In this document: positions 22,738 to 34,600 of the stretch, piece by piece | Position numbering within the stretch: the stretch's first letter is position 1 | Layout: every line of letters starts with the position of its first letter | Origin: Cylicocyclus nassatus | Taxonomy: Eukaryota > Nematoda > Chromadorea > Rhabditida > Strongylidae | Length of the DNA: 64,000 bases | Assembly (NCBI GenBank): GCA_958299035.1 | Contig: CATQJL010000326.1 | Coordinates: 5,284,232-5,348,231, forward strand | Reading direction: 5' to 3' | The notes under the pieces: generated by a model | The model's database searches: none | Seen by the model: the letters and a program-made list of their open reading frames with translations, nothing else | What the model was told of the DNA's origin: nothing | Made by a program: the position numbers and the translations under genes

Positions 22738-25700
22738 GAAGTGTGCGTGCACAGACTCTCATGGGCTGAAAATGACGAGTGTTGTCAGTGTGTCGAAGCT
22801 TTTGCACATATGGCCCCGAATAGGAACGTAATTTTATGCGCATACGGTTCTCTAAGCGTCGTTAATTATCCCGGCAACCCGTTGTGCTGTCTTCTCAAGT
22901 ACTGTACGCTATTGCACTTTTTGCTGAAACCGGCTTTTGTGAATTATTTAAAGTAGCAGTTTTTCACTCCCACTTATAAAAAGTCAGGAACGATTTTTTT
23001 ACTATCATGAATGTAACCTCTTCTTTATATTCCTGTTATATTATTAGGTTGGTGCATAATTCTTGCACCAAGATTTTTGAGATTCTATTACTTTTTTCAG
23101 CAAAAGCTAGCATCACTGAAATCAGAAGATTTCATCGATGCTAGATTATAGAAAGAGTAAATCTTGCGCTTTCGAAATATGTTTGAGCTAAAAATCCTTG
23201 AGGGCGTATGGCGGTCATACAAGCTGGTTAAGAAAAATACCCACAAAATGATTTTTCGATTTTTGGTCAATAAGAATCCAAAAACGTCTGCCAAAATTTG
23301 AAATCATTTTTGTCCTTTTTTTATGTCATACTCTTTTTGACTAAAGCAACTTGGTAGTGATCGGATGTCTCTCGATTTTTTAGAATTGATTCATTGATTT
23401 TGTTTCATATTGAATTTCTAGAATGTATTGTTATTAATTTTATACACAACAAAGAGGATATTCTGAAAGCTTTTGTTTAAGCATTCTTAGAACATTTTTC
23501 TTTCTATTCTTTTAGTGCAAGAATTGTGCATCCTAATAGTTTGGAATGTAATAAAATACATTATGCTAAAGAAGACCGCACATGCAAGTTTCACTTTTTT
23601 TATACCTATTTTTCGGTTATGAAAAATGCGCCCACCAAACTGTCTGTTTAAAATTGTAATCTCCGTTATTTGACTTTAACTCGTTTTCTGGTTATTTTTT
23701 TTTCAAAATAATCCTCAATATGTACAAAGTTCAACATTTATGATAAGAAGAATTGCATATTGAAATTGTATTCTTACCTTGAAAGAGTTCTTTCTAATTT
23801 TTGATGAAAGACTTAAGTTATCCATTATTTTTTTTCAACCCATATGTATGGTTCATGTTCCATAATCGAAGGCATTTGTCTTCAGCCACTTTTTTATGTG
23901 CATAAAAGGCAATTTTACCTCAGATTTGCCATTGTGGTCTCTAAACGGCCAGGAAATCAGAAATATTAGGTTGGTTAATAAATATTTCGTTTTGACATGC
24001 AACTTCGAGGCTCAATAAAAATTCAAGTAACTGTTACTAGCCTATAATTTTTTGCTTGTGGGTAGATTCTACCTTCCACTATCACTCATCACATAGAATT
24101 TACTTTTACAAGCGTTGAAAACAACCGAAATTATTTTTTGTAGCCAACCTTAAGCGATTCGCGATGGAAAAATCTTTTGCAATTGTTTTATTCGAAAGTA
24201 ACGTAATTTTTACGACCACGAGTATTGAGACTCCAATTTTGCAAACGACCAGCAAGAACTAACTTTCACTTGTTCGAACACTTATTACGACATACAAGTA
24301 TGCGGCTTTGGAAAAACTGTCATGTCTGTTCTAATTAACAAGTGGTTAAGACATCTTGGTCATCGATAGTCATTGTCGACATTTGTTCTAGTGGAATTAA
24401 TGTATTTCCTTTGCACTTGCTTCACTTATGTCATTGCTAAGGATATGTTGCCATGGATTTTTTGGTGTTTGGAATGCGATTCAAATGTTTTCTAGTCCGT
24501 GCTGGATTTTTTGATGACATAGTCTTTTATTATGTTCTTCATTATTGCATATTCGAAGGAGGAGCTGAGATTTATAAAAACACAAAGGAATATACCAAAG
24601 GATGACTGACCGTGTTTGTTAAACAACTGTCATTGTTTTTTTTTTCATTATTGACCATGACTCCTTCGTCAAAGCTCTGTATACATCAAATAGAATTGCA
24701 TGAGGGACTTGTTTCCTATTCTCAGCTACTGAACATTTTCTATAACACTTGATTTTTATTTTTCTGCTGTTTTTATTCATTTTTATTTTTGATTTTTGAT
24801 AGATTTGGAGGTATGATTTAGACTTGTGAAAAAGTGTTTTCTTGGCTGCTTTCATGCCCGTCTTGAGATTTTGAAGCTAGAGTCCGGTAGAAATTAACAG
24901 AAAACATCATAGAAAAATTTTTGAGAATATTTTGGAGCTAGGTCCACAATGTATTACTAGAAGTTCTTCAAAGATCCAACCTCAGCTCCACCACTTTTAC
25001 GAAAAAGCTACAGGAACACAGACGATTTTATTTTCGCTCTTGTCGACATTAATTGGTCATTCGGTAATGGAGAGCTGAGCGTTTGAACTGCACATTTCTT
25101 AGACTTAACTCTTTCAAATGTCATTCATTTCTTTTTGGATGCACTGTATGGATCCAGTTGCTTTCTTTTATTTTATCACTGCAAATTTTCCACGGAAACG
25201 TAAAGAGCGTAATTACTCTTTGACTACTTTCTATTACAACCAGCAGATATTCTACTCGTTCGGTGTAATATGAATCACTATTTCTAACAAAGATTGCTTT
25301 AATAATCAGATCCCTTGTGAAAAAAAGAATTCGGCATCCATTCTATTAGGATGGCGGACAAGTTTTGCACCACAAAATAAAACAAATTTTAAATAGTGCT
25401 TCCAAAAATGTCCATTTATATAACATATTGCTTGTAACATGCACTGAATGTTCCACTTTAGTATGCGTATGAGAGATATTATAATGAACAAATGGGTGCC
25501 AACAAAAAGAAGTCAAAATTCATGACTACCCTCAAATAACTACGATCAATTCAATTCCACAAAATGGAAAGCGTAAGCTGTAAAACCAAGATTTTACTCA
25601 AAACAAATTTTGCTGACTATATCATTTTATTAGATTGAACCGAAAGTTCTGTAACTTTGATTTTGAAAAAAATCGTAACTGCTCTCTATGTGAACCTACT

Positions 25701-27079
25701 TATTTACAAAAATTATCATCAGAAAGAAAAATCCATCTTATTTCTACATACATCTTCGCAATTTTCTGAGGGCGAGACTTCAGAGATGAAATTTTGAAAA
25801 TGGGAACCACGCAAACTTCCGATTTTCAAAAATAAATCGTAAAAAATCTGAAACGCTACAGAAAATTCTGAGAGCAATTTCTCATAGATTTTACTGCTCT
25901 CTTAAACAGTGTCAAATTTGTACTGACCAAGTTTTTTTTGAAACTTATGATTTTCGTGAAAAATGCAAAAAACGGCAAAAAATGACGTTACATTTTTCGG
26001 TCAACCTAATAGTTATCAAATTCAAAAAAAGCTATCAGCTGGAATCTTCGTAGGCACATATTCTTGCTCAAACCACGTTCAGGAAGTACAGATTTTTCTA
26101 GTTATTTTGAAATAAACGTGAGAAGTGGAAAAATCTACAATAAAAAAATAAATGTTCAAAAATGAATGAAATATGAATAAAATCAAAAAGATCTTCCATC
26201 TTGGTACAAAACTCTTAACCCACCCTAATCGTAATCTCTCAGCCGTTCACCTTTTGATCTCCGTTTAGAGTACATCCGAACTTATAAGCATGTTTACGAT
26301 GTTTATGTGTACGTTCTACGACCTCATAGTCAGGCGTTCCAAGATCTGATTCAGCGCAATGACCTCTCTCCATTTCATTCAAAACCAAATCTTGCTGAGT
26401 CACAGCTTTTTTTCTTCCCAATTCCTTCCATTGAGGGTTGCGGCGATTTATGTCCATTTCCAGTGAATCTTCTCCATTTCTTTGCTTAGAACTTGTTTTT
26501 CTCACCTATTCTCCTGTTGTGTGGTACTTCTTGAGCAATTAAGAAGGAAAACTAGTCGGCTGGTATTGGAAGTAATGCATTGTGGATAGGTGTGAATTTA
26601 AGAAAGTTTTTCTAACCTTCGCAAGATATTGGCAATTTTTTTTTGAGAATGACAGGATGGAAGATTAGATTTTCTTATGTTAGAAAAAATCACAATGCAG
26701 CAGATTTTTTATGAGAAATAAAAACTCTGGGTATATGCAATTTCACCTCAGCCTCTCGTACTATTTTTATGTAAGTTCTTCTTGTTCAGAATTCTAGAAT
26801 CTCTTTCATTATCCATCTTGAGATTAAGTAGGAATTTTGCTGAATTTCCCTCAATCTTTTCTTTTTTTCCTCCTTTTCTTTCTTTATATACGCGCGTGTC
26901 TTTGCACTTCCTCTCCCAACATATCCACTAAAAATGTTCTGCAGTTACACCAGATATTTCCGGATTTGGAAGAAATTCAGTAAACAATGTTTGTTACCAA
27001 CCTTGTTACGACGTCACGTGCAACACATTAAAGGTTCCGGCACCACAAGCTGAACTCAGTTCGAAAAGCATCGAAAAGT
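22738..27079 (+). CDS. 5' part of a cysteine-rich multi-exon gene (two exons recognised)
   Basis: Exon A 22738-22903 follows TTCTCTTCTCAG and ends in phase 1 before GTACGC. It reads with cysteines in the pattern C..(14)..CC-x-CVEA-(12)-CAY-...-CC. Exon B starts at 26945 after TGTTCTGCAG with two nucleotides that complete A's split codon. It contains NVCYQPCYDVTC and runs to 27077-27079, where GT donors in two phases are possible. The A-B phases agree. Exon A's CVEA module resembles the exon at 29631, which supports one gene continuing to 30705, but the join from B to the exon at 27501 is unresolved. The first exon, with any signal peptide, was not found. Product unknown; the cysteine density suggests an extracellular protein. 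Confidence 0.45.
23044..23536. mobile_element. MITE with TTAGGTTGGTGCATAATTCT ends
   Basis: The left end TTAGGTTGGTGCATAATTCT and the right end AGAATTGTGCATCCTAA are inverted repeats of a mariner-like terminus, about 490 bp apart. No transposase is encoded. It lies in the presumed intron between exons A and B of the cysteine-rich gene. Confidence 0.75.
23966..24153. mobile_element. Short MITE with TTAGGTTGG-type ends
   Basis: The left end TTAGGTTGGTTAATAAATAT and the right end ...GTAGCCAACCTTAA form imperfect inverted repeats (the AATTATTTC block also pairs with AAATATTTCG). Length is about 188 bp, with no coding capacity. Confidence 0.6.
25630..26009. mobile_element. MITE with TTAGATTGAACCGAAAG / TTTTCGGTCAACCTAA ends
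   Basis: Terminal inverted repeats match after allowing two changes (TTAGRTTGAMCGAAA). The element is about 380 bp and non-coding. It belongs to the same broad TTAGGTTG-ended group as the other MITEs in the window but has a distinct interior. Confidence 0.6.
26251..26505 (-). CDS. Candidate internal exon, 85 codons, basic hydrophilic product
   Basis: Minus-strand frame open for 85 codons from the acceptor GGAGAATAG to the donor CAAAAG|GTGAAC, phase 0 at both ends. The product is strongly charged, with RNPQWKELGRKKAVTQQDLV and, near its end, HKHRKHAYKFGC. There is no recognised domain. It lies on the opposite strand inside the presumed intron between exons A and B of the cysteine-rich gene, so it would be a nested antisense gene. 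Partner exons were not found. Confidence 0.45.
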
Positions 27080-27500
27080 GTAACCAAAATGATTGATAAT
27101 GTAAATTGTGGGGCTTTTTAATATAAAAGAAGTCTACACATCTCAATGGCGGAAAAGTTAATTGGGGAAGGGGGGGGGGGGGTAGTGGAAGAGGGGCGGG
27201 GAGGGAGCAGAAGAAGTGGTCAGTATTTGTGACCTGCGGACACGTTTACTACCCAGTAGAAGTTTGACTAAGTTTACCTTTCTTTACTACATTCTTTTTA
27301 TACTCTTCCTGGCACATATTCCTTTTTTCCATCCTACTCCTTCCTAACAACCCTTTCTTTCAATATTGTTATCCTATGTGAGCTTGCAAACTGAAAAAAC
27401 ACCCAGCCACGCAACTAATCACCCCAGTCCGAGCCCCGTAAATCGCAATTTTCGACCGTTACTATTACGGAACGTGAGCTTGCTTGTTGTTTGTAAACAG

Positions 27501-30500
27501 GAGGCCACATTCGGCCCCTCCTACACTGTTCATCTTTTGCGGCGAGCAGATCCTTCGAAATGCCTCGAAGATGAGGCAATCCTTTGTTTACTACAATTCT
27601 GGATTAATTCTGACGCTTTTCATTTCTTTGCGTTCTGTTCTTGTAGGTTTCGTCCTTCTTACTAGTTTCTTCTTTGCGTCTGAGTACGCAACAATTTGCT
27701 GAGCACAATTTTCATGAAAAAATTGCATGTTCAGAGATTTTTTGTTGTTCCTGCAAAAGTTTCGAAAGGGCTCTGCAGTCAACAGATTTCGTTGTGTGGT
27801 TATGGAGTGCGCCGCACTTTGCATGTTAGCTGCTACTGTTGGCTTTGTGCCATCACCGGACACTCATGTAAGTTTTTACATTTTTAATTTCACTTTCTTT
27901 CCAATCAAGACCTTATCTAAATCTTTATAATCTCTTACTTGCTCAACTCAATACGTGTCTAGGTGTTGAGGTCTTAAAATCCTGAAAGTGGCGCATTTCA
28001 TGCTCTCGCAACACATGTTTATCGACACCGAAGCAACCACGTAGTTTTCCCCAGAGAATATGTCAATCCAATAAATTTTATCCTATGACATTCTAAGCGG
28101 ATTTTCAATATGTTTCAAGGAAAACAGATACGAAGAAGGCCATTCTTGGTGGTCTAATACTTGAATCTTTACTAGATTTCTAAACAACGCATTTTATTTG
28201 TGAGGAAAGTTACGATATCTTTCCTAATATTAATTTTCGCTCAAAAAGAGCTTTTCATGCTGCTGAAACCTTCTTCAAATCCTTAAACTTCTCCTAATTT
28301 TTCTTAGTAAATTTATTTTCCCTACATTCCATCAGGAATGAATGCGAGTTGTGAATCCTTCTCAAATCAGATTGAATGAATGTAAATGTTTGTGCGGATG
28401 GGGTGTTTGGTTCTAAATTAATGTGGTTCTCAAGCTTTCGAAAACTACCATTTTTGTTGATTTATAAATAATGTTGGATGAGTGGTTTATTTTTTCTCTA
28501 CCTCTCTTCTTAAGAAAGACACGAACATTTTTTGGAGTAGTATAACTTCGGTCAAAATTATTCTCAATATTTCTGACAAATTTGAAAAGCCTGCTGACCG
28601 AGCTCTAAAAGCAACTCATTACTTTCTATGTTGTGAAGATGTTAGCAAGCGTATAAGCTTTTTACATTCATTTTTTCTCAAGAGTTGGAGAATGTTTGCA
28701 AAAGCATTGGCAACATAATTCGCCAAGGAACCCTTTTTTGACCAAGCTGCCCAGACAACTCTGACCTTCATTGGCTATTTGTCATTTTCTCGCAATAAGT
28801 AATTATGTTTTCGAATCATTATCAGCTTACTACCGAAGAAAATCTCATCATGTTTTTCTTTAAAAAAACCGCTTGAAGCAAATCCTGGGGCAGCGCCTGT
28901 CATAAGGAACCTTGTACAAGTTTTTTCAAAGTGACTTTCTTTTTTTCATCTGCGAATTTGCTGCAAACTAAAGCCGGAGACCTCAAGTGGGCTTGAAAGG
29001 ACGCAGCAATTTCATGACGAGATAAATGAAAAGGCTGAAGAACTAAGAAAAATCGAAGTGCAATTTAGATGTCTCAAATTGGACGTGCACATCAAGTAGT
29101 TGGAGGAATCTTATTTGAGCAAAAATGTAACTCATTTTCCATGATTTATTTCTGTTCGGTACTTGTAAACAGTAGAAAAATTATTTGTATGAAAAAATTG
29201 ATTTTCAGATTCTATCAGATACACAGTTGTTCTCGCTACATTTACACATACTATAATTATTATTAACTATTTGCTTCTCTCAGTTGAACGTTTTCATTTC
29301 TTCCATTTTTTGACATCAATCTTGTACATAATTCGTAACTCCAGTAGAGAAGCTCGGTAGCCAAACTTGAGAAATGCTTGAAAAACTTGAGAAAGCCAAA
29401 TTGAGACTCACGCATTTCTATCTAAACTAGGTTCATCAAAAACTGTTACAAAGCAGTTGACTAACTCTTTCAAAAAAAAATGTTTAAAATGCATATAAAA
29501 TGAGGTGTGAAGAAGCTATAATCTCCTTAAAAAATGCGACAGTCGTGTTGTGATTGTCTTTAAAACAGAGAACCATCTTTTGATTTCCGCAATTCTACTA
29601 AAATCGATAATTTGTTAAAATCTTTTATAGAGATGTTCCTATTGCGTGGAGGCCCGATCCACGTATCCGGATTGTTTTGAAGATGTCATCGAATGCGCCT
29701 ACAGAGATCCTAGCTCTCTGATATTTTGCCTAAATGTTTACGAGCATGCAGCGTAGGTTATAGTCCTTTTCACATTTATTTTTTTATTCATTCAAAATTC
29801 AGTGAACGATGTGCTATCTTACTTTCCCATATTTTACTTGACCAGCCTTCCGTTGCTTCTTTTCAGAGCTTCGATGGTGCATTACTCAGCTCGTTGTCTG
29901 TCATATGAGAAGTTTTACGTCTCAGACGATGCTATTAGAAAGGTGACTAGTGTTGAGTGTAACATGATATTGTGTAGGAGTAGCTCAAGAAGGTTTTTTG
30001 ACAAAACTTCTTTGTTCGTGCGAAGAAATCCTACTATGAACGAAATAATAACCAAGTTTGCCTGCAATCTGTGCAATTGCACGACTGGAACTGACGCAGT
30101 TTGCCTGTTGAGACCGCGTCCAGTGATCGAGTGCCAGCTCCGTGCTAGCACCGTGCCGAAGCACTACATGAGTACTGATAAATGAATCTCATCGGCACAG
30201 TTCTGCAGCGGCGCTAACACTGCTCTGGCACGGGCGGCTCCGGACGCTGTGCTACTCTCATTTTCGAAAATTTTGTTTAAAAACATCTTGCGTTCAAACG
30301 TAAAATCGAAGTTGTCATAAATGCAGTAGTGCTAGGCGAGCGCGCTTCTTGATAAAAAAAATCACTCTTTGAATATTATCTTAGACTAACGGCACGCCCT
30401 TTTCTTGAAAATTTTCTCATTCCCTCAGAAATGCTTGTGCACGCTACTAATGAAGCATAATTGTAGTAGGGATTCTTAGGGATTCACCTGTGCTAAGGTT

Positions 30501-30705
30501 TTTTTCAATGATTTTCGATGGGTCAAAGCAAACCATTTCTAATAAAATATGAAGTCATAGAATTATGAGCATACTTTTCCAGATTGGTACAAGTGGTATG
30601 TGTAAATTCTCTGATGTACAACCTTGTGAATGTGATGTCTGTAGAACACAAACGACAACGACGGAGCTAGGAATTACCTTAATGAGTAGCTCAGATCATA
30701 CGTAA
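27501..30705 (+). CDS. 3' part of a cysteine-rich, probably extracellular protein gene (five exons)
   Basis: Exons 27501-27642, 27779-27867, 29631-29752, 29867-29942 and 30583-30705 have matching phases and strong splice sites (TTGTAAACAG, GTAAGT, TTTTATAG, CTTTTCAG, ACTTTTCCAG). They give about 183 aa ending at TAA 30703-30705. If GTAAGT after 30701 is used and joined at 30858, the protein ends at the same residue. The exon at 29631 carries RCSYC-VEA-(13)-CAY; the last exon has CECDVC. Cysteines are frequent throughout, suggesting disulphide-bonded modules. The first exon may be longer, since its frame is open back to 27366. A shorter start at ATG 27802 would give a weak signal-like leader. 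No family is recognised. AATAAA at 30957 is a fitting poly(A) signal. Confidence 0.62.
30100..30260. repeat. GC-rich dispersed repeat fragment in an intron
   Basis: In the last intron of the cysteine-rich gene. It holds GTGCCAGCTCCGTGC, the inverse of GCACGGAGCTGGCAC near 9905. Related GCTGGCAC / GTGCCAGC strings occur near 58175, 58435 and 58840. Function unknown. Confidence 0.5.
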
Positions 30706-30956
30706 GTGTTTTCAACCATCATACTTATATAAGGTGTGATTTTAACACAGCTTTTCACACTTGCGTGTTCAATCCAATTTTTATAAGGGATGAAGATTTT
30801 CAAGATTTCATAAGGCTTTTATATCTCCTCTTTTCTAACCAAATCCAAAGCGTTTAGTTGATGTTTGAGCATGCAGCCTCAGTGAACGATTAGAAGGATG
30901 TAGAAGGAGAAGTGGGGGAGGGAAGGGGAGATGGAGGTCGCATTTACAGACAATAT

Positions 30957-30962
30957 TGAATA
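30957..30962 (+). terminator. Poly(A) signal AATAAA, cysteine-rich gene
   Basis: AATAAA about 250 nt past the stop codon at 30705 on the same strand, in otherwise non-coding sequence. Confidence 0.4.
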
Positions 30963-30999
30963 AATTTGCATGCCCCTCCTTCAAATCATTGTTTTTATT

Positions 31000-31842
31000 T
31001 ATAAATTCACTATAAATTTTTTTCGTTATAAGGGACTTCTTATGATCCATCGAAAGTTACTTCATAAATTGTATTTAGTATTGCTGTTTAATTTAATCCA
31101 CTATGCTTGTCCCATTTTCCAAACTAATAGAAGCTGTCTACAATACAAATGAGGAGGAATTTTTGGTAAAATAGTAGATCGTGAGCACTCGTCTATCACT
31201 TGTTTCAAGTGTCGCTATGCCTTAATTTTTCGGTAGGAAAAATCTGAGGCTTTATGAAGAGAATCCGCGAAATTTTCCGTGGAGTGGAGGGGGGAGAGGG
31301 GGGGGGGAGCGGGAAGGAGAACGCATTTTGCTGGAATCCGTGTAAGCATAATAAATTTTGGAGCCATTTACATGTATCCAAGCCAATAGTGTACTTTTTA
31401 GGTTATTTACGTTTGACAGGCACTGAAGTACATGCTTTCTACATATGTGATGACAACTTTTCGTCAGATATCTTCATGATGTTTTAGGGGGGGGAGGGGA
31501 CCACCACAAAATTAAGGCGATAGAAAACTCTGTAGCCTTAAGGCTCTAGCTATAGATCCATGGCTCTATTCTATTGAAATTCAGAGCGGAAACTACGGCT
31601 TGGGTAGATTTCCTCTCTGTAATGCTTGTTCTAATTTTTAACTTGAGCAAAAAATTCTTATCAACTCATGATTCTTAGTAGAAGTCCTACCGGTCTTGGA
31701 GCTACCGTCTAAAATTTATTTTGAAAACTTTGGCAGTTATCATATTTAACCTCGTATTTTGTCTTGCTAAACTCCTGCCCAAACCGTAATCGCGCAGGCT
31801 ATCGCTCAGGAAGAGCGCAGTCTGGGAATGAATCCGATGATA
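31000..31842. other. Non-coding; purine-rich G-runs
   Basis: Contains GAGG/GGGGG-rich tracts near 31280-31310 and 31485-31500 and AT-rich sequence. No supported coding exon. Confidence 0.4.
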
Positions 31843-32139
31843 CAGGGTGAGGCAAAAGTCTGGGAGCTTACTTTGGAGTGCTGTAAATCAAGAAACTACT
31901 GAGGATTTTGACTCCAAATTTGTGCCACATCTTGCTGCGATCATCCTCTACAAATCACGCTTTGGCTGAAAATGCTTGCCATATGTTTTTGTAGGAGTTG
32001 GATTTATCAAGCAAGTGCTGCTCTGCAAAGCGAGATAACCGAAATTTTTGGGTCTTCACAACATAGTTTGTAGCTATAGATACAGTGGATAATAAATTTG
32101 AAAGCTATAGGAGCACAGTGGCACTGAATTCTGGGCTAT

Positions 32140-33368
32140 ATTTTTATTTATTTATTTATTTAATACGCACAAGGCGCGCCCATACAACAGAAGAACGAAG
32201 CATCACACCAAACAACCAACAACAAAAAAAATATAACAAAAAGGCAAACTCCCCACTGAATCAGTTCAAGTCCAGTCCGCAAAATCTTTCTGGGAATGGA
32301 AAGGGAGTGAGCTTGTTTAGACATATATGAAGTCATCACAGGTATAGAGGTTCAATGGAGTCTGTCTCATGCCCCCCGCTCTTAGCAAAAAATGCTCTTA
32401 CTCAACATAAGCAATTGTATATGTTGGAAGCAGGTGTATTGGTAGTAATATTGATAAAACCCGCCCAACCAAAACTCTGGGGAGAGAACAGAACTCCGAT
32501 AGAAGTTGCACAATGCAAAAGTCTCAAGCCCAAACAAGCTAGCCCAAGCATAACTGAGGTGATAAGACGGAACCAGACCCAAACTAACGCGTGAGGCATG
32601 AAAGTGTTAGAAGAAAACCAAACAGAGAACGGCAATAATTTGAACCAAGGTCCATTGAAGTGGTAGAGTGTGATCTAACATAAACTACAGTCCAACAAAG
32701 CATTCATTCCGCATCCCTCGACCACAATCAGCTCAGAGTAAGGATCAGCATGAGACAGGTAGAGTCGCGTGCCATGAAACCGCATACGAAAAAGATAGTG
32801 AACCGCATGGACAAGAGCGAGAATCTAAAAAGAAGACTATTGAGAGATGAAAAATAAAATAGAAGAAAAAGAAGGAAAAAAGAAGTGCAAAGAAGATCAA
32901 GCCTCAGAACCAAACCATGGGAGAACCATAACAACCATAAGCCCTAAAGACCAATACCCTAAAAGAATCTGAACACAAATATTAGAAACGCAACGCAATC
33001 AAGAAGAAGTATCACTGCTCAAAAGTTGAGACAAATCAGCTTTTCTTAATTTTTTCTTGAAGGCTTCACCGCCACGCACTGACATAATATCAACGGGTAA
33101 GCGCTAAACCATCTTGCACAGCGGAAGAACAGGTAGTTGAATATTCCAGACTGATGTTGCTTGATAGGTTTATAGTGCAGATTGAAACCACCTAGCCTCG
33201 TACCAGCAGGTTTGAAGATCCAAAATTTGCTTGCTTTTAATTTTATTTCCATGAGAATACGAAAACAAAAGACGAGGTCGGATATCATGCGTCTAATTCT
33301 GAGAGGAGTCAAGCTCAATTTATTAGAGCGTAGGTGACAGTCTGGAATATCAACTAGTGTTCCACCAT
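32140..33368 (-). mobile_element. 5'-truncated CR1-type LINE fragment
   Basis: On the minus strand the element ends in a (TAAA)n tail (32160-32140), as non-LTR elements of this type do. Its coding part (to 33046) has the C-terminal tail typical of CR1 reverse transcriptase ORFs, including RRMISDLVFCFRILM and the RCARWFSAYP segment that corresponds to the family's 'F..R....WN.LP' region. Catalytic reverse transcriptase motifs are missing, so it is dead on arrival. The junctions (GGCTATATT... and CCATATTC...) suggest a short AT-rich target duplication. Confidence 0.8.
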
Positions 33369-33544
33369 ATTCTTCCCATGAGTCCAATATGCAAACATGT
33401 AGAGTTCAATCGATCAAGCAACTTCAATACTTTTCGGAGTACGAGTCATAGATCCCGTTCGCGCAATCGTATCCAGATTCCCAGTATACGAGTACACTTG
33501 CCTTCAATTAAAACTCAAAATTTTTTTCCTAAACACTGCAAAAA

Positions 33545-33782
33545 AGTATGTAATACTGTTTTCTTATACCATACGAGGTTTAGTGAAGCTCTTTATTGCG
33601 GCCTTACGTTTCGACTTATCGTCGTCTTCAGAGGCCTAAAGTGGTGCGAGATTTTGATCTTGTGCTCTACTCTACCAAATGCCTTATCGACCTCTGAAGA
33701 CGACGATAAGTCGAAACGTAAGGCCGCAATAAAGAGCTTCACCAAACCTCGTATGGCATAAGAAAACAGTAGCACATACTTC
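33545..33782. mobile_element. 238 bp foldback element
   Basis: Nearly perfect palindrome: the AAGTATGT...TACCATACGAGG...GCCTTACGTTTCGACTTATC arm pairs with GATAAGTCGAAACGTAAGGC...CCTCGTATGG...ACATACTT. The central loop is about 60 bp. It is absent from the related element at 52747-53680, so it is a later insertion. Confidence 0.8.
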
Positions 33783-34122
33783 ACGATGCCGAGGTTTCAA
33801 CAAAAGAGGACAAGCTAACTACTAACTGCAAAAAAATTTTTGTCGCGGTACGTTGTAACCAAAATCTTGCTTTATTACACCGCACTTTTGCCTGGTGAAA
33901 GAAACAGTTACCGTAAAGGCTTGGTACGAATTTCATCACGACTCTCTGCGTCCCACAACAGGTGGATTCGCAAAGATTTCGAAGGGCTGCTTTGGAGCCA
34001 GAAGAAGCAATCTCAAAATTTTAGAGCAGCGCTGTATTTGTAAAGGTTCGATTCATGTGTGCACCGAATTTTTTGTTCCTAAGCACTTTCCTTCTGATTT
34101 TATTTGAAAAGGTACTAGGCTC

Positions 34123-34192
34123 CCAGAATTTTGCTCCACCTTGTAAATTTTTGCCCCACCTTGTAAATTTTTGCCCCACCTTGTAAATTTTT
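34123..34192 (+). repeat. Tandem repeat of a 22-bp transposon end
   Basis: Three copies of TTTTGCYCCACCTTGTAAAT follow one another. The first is the terminal inverted repeat of the element ending at 34143; the next two lie outside it, as if the end had been multiplied by slippage or repeated excision repair. Confidence 0.75.
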
Positions 34193-34600
34193 TGGCTACG
34201 AATAAATCGTATGTGCTACGTTTTACAAATCAAATACTAGCTGCTGACAATATAGTAATGATTTGTTAACACACTGATACGTGGTCCACATGATGAGTCA
34301 TGCAAAGACTGCCACGTGTAAGAATGTGACCCACATGGTGGGTCATGGCCCGAAATGTGTTAAAATGGCTATTATTTTGGGATAAATTCGTCTCAGAACT
34401 TCTCTTATGCTCCGACTCTATAAATTACTTTTGCGTTTTTCGGTTGCTTCTCAAAGTTACTGGAGGTATACTGTAAATGACGAAATGCGTGATTTTAGCC
34501 GAAAAACTTTAACTTTCGTGAAAGACATTGTTCCACTGGCGGACAGCTAAAAATGCGAGCTGTCAAACAGTTCAAAGGATGTTAATACTATAAATTTCAG

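Larger units (their letters stand above)
31843..34143. mobile_element. Tc1/mariner-like non-autonomous element, enlarged by nested insertions
   Basis: The ends CAGGGTGAGGCAAAAGTCTG and the inverted GCTCCCAGAATTTTGCTCCACCTTG are flanked by TA. The internal sequence matches, in reverse orientation, the 934 bp element at 52747-53680. Against that copy this one carries two insertions: a CR1-type LINE at about 32140-33368 and a foldback of about 240-290 bp around 33545-33782. No transposase frame is seen in either copy. Confidence 0.85.
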
